From the NCBI RefSeq assembly GCF_905171775.1, contig NC_053501.1, forward strand, positions 15,215,089 through 15,279,088: 64,000 nt of DNA, in the 5' to 3' direction. Source of the DNA: Rana temporaria. Its lineage: Eukaryota > Chordata > Amphibia > Anura > Ranidae. Below, piece after piece: positions 10,101-21,600 of this stretch. The notes beneath the pieces were generated by a model. The model was not told where the DNA came from, ran no database searches, and was given only the letters and a program-made list of their open reading frames with translations. Position 1 is the first letter of the stretch. Every line of letters begins with the position of its first letter. Position numbers and translations under genes: made by a program.

Positions 10101-13100
10101 GCAGGCTGCCCAAATAGGACTCAGGGAGACTTCAGGTGACTTGCATTGACTTCTATTACATAAGTCACGCTGAGTCGCCCCGCAAGTCGGATCGCCCCTG
10201 TGTGAACCGGCTAGTGCATAAATTAATCAGCCTAATTTGCAATACAATCGGTCAATTAATAAAAAAAAAAAAAAAAAAAATTGTCCGATATATCAGTGGA
10301 CCTCTAATCATTAGTGCCCTGATCATCAGTGACGCCTCATCACCACACATCAGCGAAGAAGAAAAATTACTTATTGCCAAAGTTTCATAACAAAACAAAA
10401 TTTTATTTTTCAAAATTGTTGGTCTTTTTTCATTTGTTTAGCAAAAAATAAAAAACCCCAGTGGTGATTAATTACACCAAAATAATATTTGTGTCAACAA
10501 AATCATAAAAATTTCACGAGTACAGTGTTGCATGACCGTGCAATTGTCATTCAAAGTGTGACAACGCTGAAAGGTGGAAATTGGCCTGGGCAGAAAAGAT
10601 TGAAAGTGTCTGGTAGGCAAGTGGCTAGAGAGCACACACTTCTTGTTGTGTCACACAAGCTGTCATGATGGGAATGGGCTCCGCTTTATACAGTATAAAC
10701 AAAGATTGCTTTCAGATTTTAAATAAAAACGTATATAGCACAGCGGCCCTCTTCATTATAAACATACAACAGAATGGACGCTCACCTGCATCAGCACCTG
10801 CAATTTGTCCTCAAGCTCCTGAACTCTTAGCGTCAGCTGCGTGTTTTCTCGCCGTAGATTCTCCTGCTCACTCTTACAGGATGACACAAGAGTCTGCAGC
10901 CTTTGTACCTCCTCCTGCAGAGCATTACACGCACAGCTGGAGCCCTGCTGCTCCTGCAAACCAAGAGTAACATTTCAGGCCAGATTCTCACTAGCTGCGG
11001 CTCACAGCAGGGGGTCTGGTGTGTCCCTGTTCTCCATTTCAGGTGCGAATACGGCCCTAATATTTGCCTGAATTCGAACCTGAAACTAAGCCAAAAGACA
11101 CACATGACCCTTTTCCAGTGCGAACCGCGGCCGCCCCAGAGGTGTGTACCCAGCCTTATATACAGTATGGAGTGCAGAGCTGGACGGGATGAAGGAAATC
11201 ATATCAACTCTCATGCCCCCTGTCCAGTCTCCACATTGCCTCCCTCTCACCTGTTAAACCTCCTCTGTACTCCTACCTATCCGGTCTCCCCTGTATTCCC
11301 CCATATCCATCCTTCACATGGCCTCCCTCTCAACTGTAGAACCCACTTTGTATTTCCCCCATCCATCCTCCACATGGCCTCCCCTTGCAGAACCTACTTT
11401 GTACTCCCCCCCCCCCCCCCCATCCATCCTCCACATGGCCTCCCTCTCACCTGTAGAACCCACTTTGTACTTCCCCATCCATCCTCCACATGGCCTCCCC
11501 TTGTAGAACCTACTTTGTACCCCCCCCATCCATCCTCCACATGGCCTCCCTCTTACCTGGTGAACCTACTTCGTACTTCCCCCATCCATCCTCCACATGG
11601 CCTCTCTCTCACCCTTAGAACCTACTTTGTATTTCCCCATCCATCCTCCACATGGCCTCCCCTTGTAGAACCCACTTTGTACTTCTCCATCTATCCTCAA
11701 CATGGCCTCCCTCTCACCTGTAGAACCTACTTTGTACTTCCCCATCCATCCCCCCCATATGGCCTCCATGTTACCTGTAGAACCTACTTTGTACTTCCCC
11801 CATCCATCCTCAACATGGCCTCCCTCTCACCTGTAGAACCTACTTTGTATTTCCCCATCCATCCTCCACATGACCTCCCTCTCACCTGTAGAACCTACTT
11901 TGTAATTCCCCATCCATCCCCCCCATATGGCCTCCATGTCACCTGTAGAACCTACTTTGTACTTCCCCAGCAGTCCTCCACATGTCCTCCCCCTCTAGAA
12001 CCTACTTTGTACTTCCCCCATCCATCCTCCACATGGCCTCCCTCTCACCTGTAGAACCTCCTCTGTACTCTGTGACGTTGCTGACGGAGAGGCCTCTGTG
12101 TGCTGTGGAAGAGATGCCGATATAACCTGCGGCACATCCATACTTGCAGAGGATGGTGTATCTGGCATTGGGATAAACTCTGCTTCTTCCAGCTCCTGCA
12201 GATACACAAACCGAAGTTCATAGCTTTCAAATACACACAGAGCAATTAATAAGCAGAACCTAAACAAATGTATCTGGCATGGTCCTGTTACCTGCCGCAA
12301 CCAGCTGGGACAAGCACTGCTCTCCATATTTTCTGTGGTGTTAAATGGACTGGTCTCTGGCTCCGCCTCCATTGTGCCACGGAACCCACCATCACTGGGC
12401 TCAGAAGACAGGCAATCCCGTGCGCTGTCAACCTCCACTTGTGCAGATCCCCCTGATGAGCAGCTCTGGGCAACTGTAAGTAAAAATATTCCCATCTCTT
12501 TATCAGAGCTACCCAGCAAATAAGCCCTGGTCCTGTAAGATGGCAGACCCCAACCTTTTTGGCACCAGAAACCAGTTTCACTGCAGTCAATTTACCCGGG
12601 GGGAGGGGCGGGGTTCAGGGTCAGGGATGGGCTATTGACGGAGTCTGTCCTCAGCACCCCCTTACATCAGTATCCTTAGTTCCCCTTCACATCACAGCCC
12701 CCCCTTTAAATGACAGTGCAGTATCCTTTACATCACAGTGCCCTTTACTTTAATGTAAAGGGGCCACGGTAATGTAAAGGGGACTGCTCTGTAAATCAGT
12801 GCAGTCCCTTTTATATTACAGTGCCCCTAGCAATCACAATGCCCCTGCAGTCTGCTGCCCCCCTTTCCCCTCTAATATGAAACTTTCCAATTCTAATTTT
12901 AATCTCTGCCTCTCCTGCACAGCACACAGGGCAGAGGCTGTTTTTAGTCCGTGTGTCCTCTCCCGGCTCCCCCACCCTCCTGATGATGTCACCCTATCGT
13001 CAGGGGGCAGGAAGAGCTCTCTATTCTGATTTGCAGCTCCTCCTGCCCCTGCCCTGATTGTATGACATCATTAGCCAGGTGGGCAGAGTTGCCGGAAAAG

Positions 13101-16100
13101 GACAAACCGGTATGGCTGCGCGGCAACTGTGGTCTGCGATAGCCCTGTGCAGACCGTGGTCAGCACTCATTTCCTGCTGTGCGGCCTGGTCAACAACAGG
13201 CCGTGGACAGCAGCCCGGGGGTTGGGGACCCCTGGCATAAGAGATGCAAAAGACTTAATGCCCTCCCCATGCCTTTAACCCTCTCCCCCAGCCTTCACTC
13301 ACCAGTTCTGATACAACCCTCCCAGCCAACCTCTCATGGGGTTCGATAGACACCCCCCCCCCCCCCCCCCCATCCCAGCCAATCACTCACGGGTTCCAAT
13401 AGACAGGCCACTGCTGTTTGACCGGATAGTCTTTGAGTTGAGGACTTTCTCTACGGGAAGAAAGCAGAGAGATCTTAGCATAAGAGGCTTAAAAATCTCA
13501 TCATACCCCACCAACAAGACACAATTTCCAAATACTCACCCACAATGAGGATGGTGTTCCAGCCACGGCAAGAGAGCTCGGGCACATGATGTAATGAGCC
13601 AAATATCGGACGAGGCCACGAGGTACAGATGTCAGTGCCTTGAGGCCGTTCATTAGGAGTCATGGCTAGACGTCCATTTCCTCCGTTTCCCCAGGCAAAT
13701 ATGTGATTATCTGAGGAGAGAAATCCTTCATTAAAAAGTTCCACAGCACACAGTGCCGCTAGCACAGGCAGGTTTACTCACCAGCTGTAGCAGCAATGGT
13801 GAACTCATCCCCACAGGACACTATGATCACCTGTTTCCCTCCAAGAGGTCCTCCGAGCAGGTTAATGCCAAGATGTTTCCGGTAGTCTCCAACACCTAGC
13901 TGCCCACACTTGTTGGAACCAAACGTCAAGAGCCTGCCACGCTCTATTCAAGAAAGCAGAGGGAGTGTAAGTGACATGGGAAGATGACAAGGGACAGAGG
14001 GAAGACTATAGACACATCTCACCATCTATGGCAGCAGTGTGCGTCTTTCCCGGAGAGATGCTACGCACTTTATAGAAGGACAGCAGCTTGGCCAGCGTCA
14101 GGGAGGTGGTGTACGGCACCTCCTCATAGGTCTTCTGGAAGGAGAAGAAAGTTTGGTCACCCTGTGTAGTGAAATCCTCACATTTTAGTCAAGGAGTGGT
14201 CAGGCTCTCACCTCATGGTTAATTAATCCAGCCGTGCACTGGTTCAGCCCCAGCTTGTTGTGTTCATTCGAACCGCAGGCAAGAACTTTACCAGATTGTG
14301 TCAGGAGAAAACTGCCATCTGAGCCGCAGCTGACGCTCACAATGCAGAGGCCTCGCTGCACCTCCACCTGACACAGAGAGGAAAATTGGATGTGAAGAAA
14401 AACCTGATACAGTGTCCAAGTCCGAGAGCAGAGATTACAGCACAAGGCATACATAGATATAAAAACACTAGCACAGGACAAAGAGGGCTGAGGAGTCACC
14501 TTCTGAGGAGAGTAGACGTCATCTTCTGAGTCCAGGCCTAGGCGTCCTACAGGAGACATATAGATTACACCGAGCCCACCAGATCCAGAATGTCTTCATA
14601 TAGAGAACACCACAGTACACTCACCATACTCTCCACAACCCCAGGAGTACACAGACTTGCTTCGCGTTAGCACCATGACGTGACTGTCACCACAGGACAC
14701 CTGCTCAACTGGCTCATTCAAGAAGAAGTCTACCAGAATGGGCTCTAGAACCTCCGAGCCCTCAGCCTGACCCACGCCGAGGCAGCCATAATAGTCTGAG
14801 CCGAAAGAGTAGACCTGGCCTTCATCTGAAGAAGACATACAAGGTTAATGGGCTGAGGCCCCTCCACCATTATATATCATATCACTATCCTCATCATGTT
14901 TCCACTGCCTGGTTCAATGGTCACACTCTACAAATAATGGTTAAAGGTCTGATTGCAATTCATCTAAAGATGATGCTCATACAATTCACCTCCTTGCCAA
15001 GGGGTTGTAAAAGGTATATATTTTTTTTTTTTTAAAAACAACAAACATGTCATACCTCCACCGTGCAGTTCGTTTTGCACAGAGGCGAAGCAACCATCAA
15101 CCGGAGAGAAAAGGAGCGGAGGGTGAAATCACAGAGCGTGGGGTGGAGCGGAGGGAGGAACCGCTGACAAGAATGGGGTGGATCAACCTCTTACAGGAGA
15201 AGCAGAGTGGAGCAAAGGGAGAAACTCCTTACAGGAGGAGTGGAGTAGAGGGACCACTGACAGAAGGACCAGAGAGGAGTGGAGCAGAGCGGAGGGAGGA
15301 ACCGCTAACAGGAGGAGTGGAGTAGAGAGAGAAACCGATAACAGGAGGAGTGGAGTCGAGGGAGGAACCGCTAACAGGAGGAGTGGAGTAGAGGGAGGAA
15401 CCGCTAACAGGAGGAGTGGAGTAGAGGGAGGAACCGCTAACAGGAGGAGTGGAGTAGAAGGAGGAACCGCTAACAGGAGAGGAGTGGAGCGACCGCGTTT
15501 ACAGGAGAAGCAGAGTGGAGCGAAGGGAGGGACTCCTTACAGGACGAGTGGAGTAGAAGGATCACCGACAGGAGGAGTGGAGAGGAGAGGAGCGGAGGAA
15601 CCGCCGACAGGAGGAGTGGAGTGGAGCGGAGGGAGGAACAGCCGACAGGAGGAGTGGAGTGGAGCGGAGGGAGGAACAGCCAACAGGAGGAGTGGAGTGG
15701 AGCGGAGGGAGGAACAGCCAACAGGAGGAGTGGAGTTGAGCGGAGGGAGGAACAGCCAACAGGAGGAGTGGAGTGGAGCCAATGTTTCAAAATCCGACTG
15801 CAATCCTTTTAAAGAAGATGCTTATAATTCACCTCCTTATCCACCCTTGATGTCCTCTCGCTTCCTCGTCAACATGAGGGGCCCCTTTTCCTCCCTTCAT
15901 CCACCCCTCAGGGGCCCCTCTAACCTCATCCAGCCCTGAGGCTCCCTCTCATGTCTTCATCCACCCTTCATACTAACCTGTAATACACATAGTGAAATCC
16001 CCTCCACAGCTGACTTGTTTCATAGATTTGCCTTGCAGCTTCTCCACATGTTTTGGTTGTCGATAAGAGGCACGATCTCCATGGCCCAGCTGCCCATGCA

Positions 16101-18596
16101 GCTTTGATCCCCCTTGCATGTTCTAAGCAACGAGAATATATTATGGTATTGGATCCTGGCACATCTTGTGTTTACCCAACCCCCAGCAACTTGCAGCACT
16201 TACCACCCAGGTGTACAACTCCTTCTCCACAGTCACCACCGCAAAATGAGCATCTCCAGCACAGACCTGCCGCGCACGGCAACCACCTTTAAAAACGTCC
16301 AATTTCTGAGGAGTGGACTTTCCTCCTCCCCACACGTAAACTTCACTGCTTCGAGAGGTCACCACTGCAATTGGCGCCTCATTTACTGCGCCTGGCCTGG
16401 GAGAGAGAAGGGACTTGATGAGACATGGTACCAGCTGGGGATTAGCACAAGGGGCTGCTGCGCGTTCCAAAGCGCTCTCACCTGGAGCGTTTGTTGGACT
16501 TGTTCAGTAGGGAAACCTCTTCTTCCATTTCTCTGTGGAGAAACCAGAGCAAAAAAATTATCCTGCAAAGAGGACTACTGGAAAGAGCACATTAGAAGAT
16601 GCACATCGTCCAGCCTCACCTCCCCCTCCGGGCCAGCAGAGGCCTCTCCAGGATCTCATCAGCACTCGGTCGCATATCTGGTTCCTGAATTAGAGAGAGA
16701 GGACACAGATGAGGCCAGAAAATACATTGTCAGCTTTCCACATTCAACCTCTGGAGTACACACCCGCTTCAAACATAGCCATACTACACTATATCAATTA
16801 GCTCCTGGACTATACACCAATTGTTATGCAAAAGACTGCACTAGATCGATCCGCTCCTGGAGTACACCACTAACCTGCTACACATAGGACCACACTACCT
16901 CACTCAGCTACAGGAGTACACACTAAATTGCTACACACAGGACCACACTACATATATCAGTTTCTCGAGGACACACTAACTTTCTACAGAAAAGGACCAC
17001 ACTATAACAAATCAGCTCCTGAACTAAGCAGTAACCTCCTACAATCAGCATCTGGAGTATACACTCACCTGCTCCAAACAGGACCGCACCACATCAACCA
17101 TCTCCTGGGAGTAGACGCTGTTGTCCAGCTGCACTCCCCAGTTTCCTTGCACAATCTTCACACATAGATTCAGAGGATTCTGCAGGCAGTGAAGAATAAG
17201 ATGATGAATGAATGGCTGACAGGGGAAGAGCAGGCGAAGCAACCACCAACCGGAGAGAAAAGGAGTGGAGGGTGAAATCACAGAGCGTGGGGTGGAGCGG
17301 AGGGAGGAACCGCTGACAAGAGTGGGGTGGAGCAACCCCTTACAGGAGAAGCAGAGTGGAGCAAAGGGAGGAACTCCTTACAGGAGAAGTGGAGTAGAGG
17401 GACCACTGACAGAAGGACCGGAGAGGAGTGGAGTAGAGAGAGAAACCGCTAACAGGAGGAGTGGAGTAGAGGGGGGAACCGCTAACAGGAGGAGTGGAGT
17501 AGAGGGAGGAACCGCTAACAGGAGGAGTGGAGTAGAGGGAGGAACCGCTAACAGGAGGAGTGGAGTAGAGAGAGAAACCGCTAACAGGAGGAGTGGAGTA
17601 GAGGGAGGAAACGCTAACAGGAGGAGTGGAGTAGAGGGAGGAACCGCTAACAGGAGGAGTGGAGTAGAGGGAGGAACCGCTAACAGGAGGAGTGGAGTAG
17701 AGGGCGGAACCACTGACAGGAGTGGAGCGACCGCGTTTACAGGAGAAGCAGAGTGGAGAGAAGGGAGGGACTTACAGGAGGAGTGGAGTAGAAGGACCAC
17801 CGACAGGAGGAGTGGAGAGAAGCGGAGGAAGCGCCGACAGGAGGAGTGGAGAGGAGAGGAGCGGAGGAACCGCCGACAGGAGGAGTGGAGCGGAGCGGAG
17901 GGAGGAACAGCCGACAGGAGGAGTGGAGTGGAGCGGAGGGAGGAACAGCCGACAGGAGGAGTGGAGTGGAGTGGAGGGAGGAACAGCCGACAGGAGGAGT
18001 GGAGTGGAGTGGAGGGAGGAACAGCCGACAGGAGGAGTGGAGTGGAGCGGAGGGGAGGGAGGGAGGAACCGCCAACAGGAGGAGTGGAGTGGAGCGGAGG
18101 GGGGAACTGCTGGAAGGAGAAGAGTGTAGGAAAGGGAGATGGACACTTACCGTTGCATCAAAGGTTCTTGTCAGAGTCAGCAGCTCGTACAGCACACATC
18201 CTACTGCCCAGATGTCGGACTTAAAGCTGTACTTCACCCCCTGGCACAGCTCTGGGGACATGTAATACAGGGTGCCCACACACTGCAAACACATTATACA
18301 TGTATGTGACCACAGCACTGGACTGTACAAACATATATACAACAATTTGTATCATCTGTAATGATGTATGTACACACAGACATGTCTGCCCATTACGTAC
18401 TTTAGCTGTTTCTTGCTTGGCAGCACAACACAGTAGTTGTGCTTTAATGCCTCTTCTTATAATGCAAGTCTTTGTTTTAACTGATTCATTGAAAACCATG
18501 CCCTCCCTGTGAGGCTGTTATATACTCAGCACTGTATAAAATTTGGGATATAGCTATGTTTTGGTTATAAACAGAGAACTAGTCAGGAAGGGACAT

Positions 18597-18634
<38 letters not shown>

Positions 18635-21600
18635 GGAATCTGCTCAACCACAATGACATATGCGAGATAGCATTTAAAAGGGTTGTAAAGAATTTTTTTT
18701 TCCCCCTAAATATCTTCCTTTACCTTAGTGCAGTCCTCCTTCACTTACCTCATCCTTCCATTTTGCTTTGAAATGTCCTTATTTCTTCTGAGAAATCCTC
18801 ACTTCCTGTTCTTCTGTCTGTAACTCCACACAGTAATGCAAGGCTTTCTCCCTGGTGTGGAGAAAGCCTCTTGAGGGGGGAGGGGGCGAGCAGGAGAGTC
18901 AGGACGCTCTCTACTTTGCAGATAGTGAAAGGAGCTGTGTGTTAGTGGGCGTCCTGACACTCCTGCTCGCCCCCTCCCCCCTCAAGAGGCTTTCTCCACA
19001 CCAGGGAGAAAGCCTTGCATTACTGTGTGGAGTTACAGACAGAAGAACAGGAAGTGAGGATTTCTCAGAAGAAATAAGGACATTTAAAAGCAAAATGGAA
19101 GGATGAGGTAAGTGAAGGAGGACTGCACTAAGGGAAAGGAAGATATTTAGGGAAAACTAATTTTTCCTTTACAACCCCTTTAATTGTATTCTCTTCCTGT
19201 CAGATTCGAAAACTGAAGAGATGCAAATAATTTCTTCTATATTCTATACAACAAGAGGCTTACCGTTTCTGCCATCGAGAACTCGGAGCCCAGCTGCTTT
19301 GCCAGTCCATAGTCTCCCAGTTTGATTAGGTTGGCTTTGGTTAAGAAGATGTTTAATGTCTTAATGTCTCTGTAAAGAGAAACTGGAGACGTTAACACGT
19401 ACTAAAAAGCCACCCACCTCCATGATGTTACCAGTAGGGGTAGTGTGCCCACCATCACCTCTCCTCCATGACGTTACCAGTAGGGGTAGTGTGCCCACCA
19501 TCACCTCTCCTCCATGATTTTACCAGTAGGGGTAGTGTGCCCACCATCACCTCTCCTCCATGACGTTACCAGTAGGGGTAGTGTGCCCACCATCACCTCT
19601 CCTCCATGACGTTACCAGTAGGGGTAGTGTGCCCACCATCACCTCTCCTCCATGATTTTACCAGTAGGGGTAGTGTGCCCACCATCACCTCTCCTCCATG
19701 ATGTAACCGGTGGAGCAGTGTGCCCGCCATAACCTCCACTTTATCATTTTACCACTAGGAGCAGTGTACCCACTCCCCTTCAAGATGATACCACTAAGGG
19801 GCAGTGTACCCACCATCACCACCTTCCAACCAAAACCACTAGGGAGCAGTATATCTATCATTGCCCTATATAGTGACTATGGGACATGTACACTTACCTG
19901 TGAAGAATCCCAGCTCGGTGTATGCAACTCACCGCAGACACGATTTGAAAGAGATACCAAATGACCATCTGCAGAAAATAAATGTACATGTCACAATGAC
20001 ATACTGTTCTGCCCCTTGGTCCTTGACAAGTAAGGGCACTCTATACCCCCATTTCCAGTTCTCACCTCCTCCTGGGACTCTATACCCCCTCCTCCACTTG
20101 CCATCTACCATCTCCTTCTGGAACTATACTGTACATCCCTTTTCACTACCCACCACCTCCTCCTGGAACTCTATACCCCTTCCCCACCCACCACCATCTT
20201 CTGGAACTCTATACCCCCTTGCCCACTCACCATCTAGCACCTCCTTCTGAAACTATAGCGTACATTCCCTTTCACTACCCGCCACCTCCTCCTGAAACTC
20301 TATACCCCCCTTCCCCACCCACCATCTATCACCTTTTTCTGGAACTCTATACCACCCACCACCTCCTTCTGGAACTATACTGTACATCCCCTTGGTCCTT
20401 GACAAGTAAGGGCACCTTATACCCCACTTTCCACTTCTCACCTCCTCCACTCGCCATCGCCTGTACATCCCCTCGATAGCGAGTGGAGGAGGGGGTATAG
20501 AGTCCCACTACAGCACAGTGGTGTAGTGGTTAGAACTTTCACCTAGCAGCAAAAGGGTCGCTGGTTTAAATCCCGACCACGACACCATCTGCCTGGAGTT
20601 TGTATGTTCTCCCTGTCTCTGTGTGGGTTTCCTCTGGGTACTCCGGTTTCCTTCCACACTCCAAAGACATGCTGGTAGGTTAACTGGAACCTGTCCAAAT
20701 TGGCCAAGTATATATGTGTGTACGACTGTGTGTCCCAAGCATGTTGAGATCCTACGGGGTAAATAACTGCACCAGCCAGGAAAATACTGGTTGCAAAAAG
20801 CGCCTAGTGGCGATTCAGTTTGCATGTGTAGCGCTATACAAGTCACTCATTCATTCATTCATTCATTCCTCACCACCTCCTCTTGGAATTCTAAACCCCC
20901 CTCCCCCACCTATCACCTTCTTCTGGAACTATACTGTATATCCCCTTTCACTATCCGCTAACTCCTCCTGGAATTATATACTTCTCCCCCCCACTTACCA
21001 CCTTGCACCTCCTCCTGGAACTCCATACCCCGCTCCCTCCACCCACCACCTCTCACCTCCTCCTGGAACTCCATACCCCGCTCCCTCCACCTCTCACCTC
21101 CTCCTGGAACTCCATACCCCGCTCCCTCCACCCACCACCTCTCACCTCCTCCTGGAACTCCATACCCCGCTCCCTCCACCTCTCACCTCCTCCTGGAACT
21201 CCATACCCCGCTCCCTCCACCCACCACCTCTCACCTCCTCCTGGAACTCCATACCCCGCTCCCTCCACCCACCACCTCTCACCTCCTCCTGGAACTCCAT
21301 ACCCTGCTCCCTCCACCCACCACCTCCTCCCCTGGAACTCCATACCCCGCTCCCTCCACCCACCACCTCTCACCTCCTCCTGAAACAACTGGCTCTTCTG
21401 ACGGACGATCTTGTCAAACAGATTACCACCTGTGAAAAAGGAGGATGGAGGTAAGAAGACAGTTCAGTTCCACAGAGAGGAGCAGCTGAAATTCAACTCA
21501 CCATTGCAGTACTCCAGCTCGATCAGCAGTGTGTTGCTGTCCAGGAAGTGGTTATAATACGCTATGATGTTATCATGCTGGAGGAGGGACAAAATTACAA

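Noticed and set aside
10903..12054. 383-residue plus-strand frame rich in Pro/Thr
   Set aside because: Runs through the splice-junction minisatellite antisense to NEK9.
15178..15939. 253-residue plus-strand frame
   Set aside because: The 33-bp repeat is a multiple of three and keeps a frame open on both strands; the region is a NEK9 intron.
16114..16887. 257-residue plus-strand frame
   Set aside because: Shadow of NEK9 exons 8-11 and the intron between them on the opposite strand.
17265..18224. 319-residue plus-strand frame and matching minus-strand frames
   Set aside because: Same 33-bp minisatellite; only 18151-18282 on the minus strand is coding (NEK9 exon 6).
20508..20580. Possible tRNA gene
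   Set aside because: Only the A and B boxes survive, and it is followed by a SINE body and (CATT)n tail, so it is the SINE promoter.
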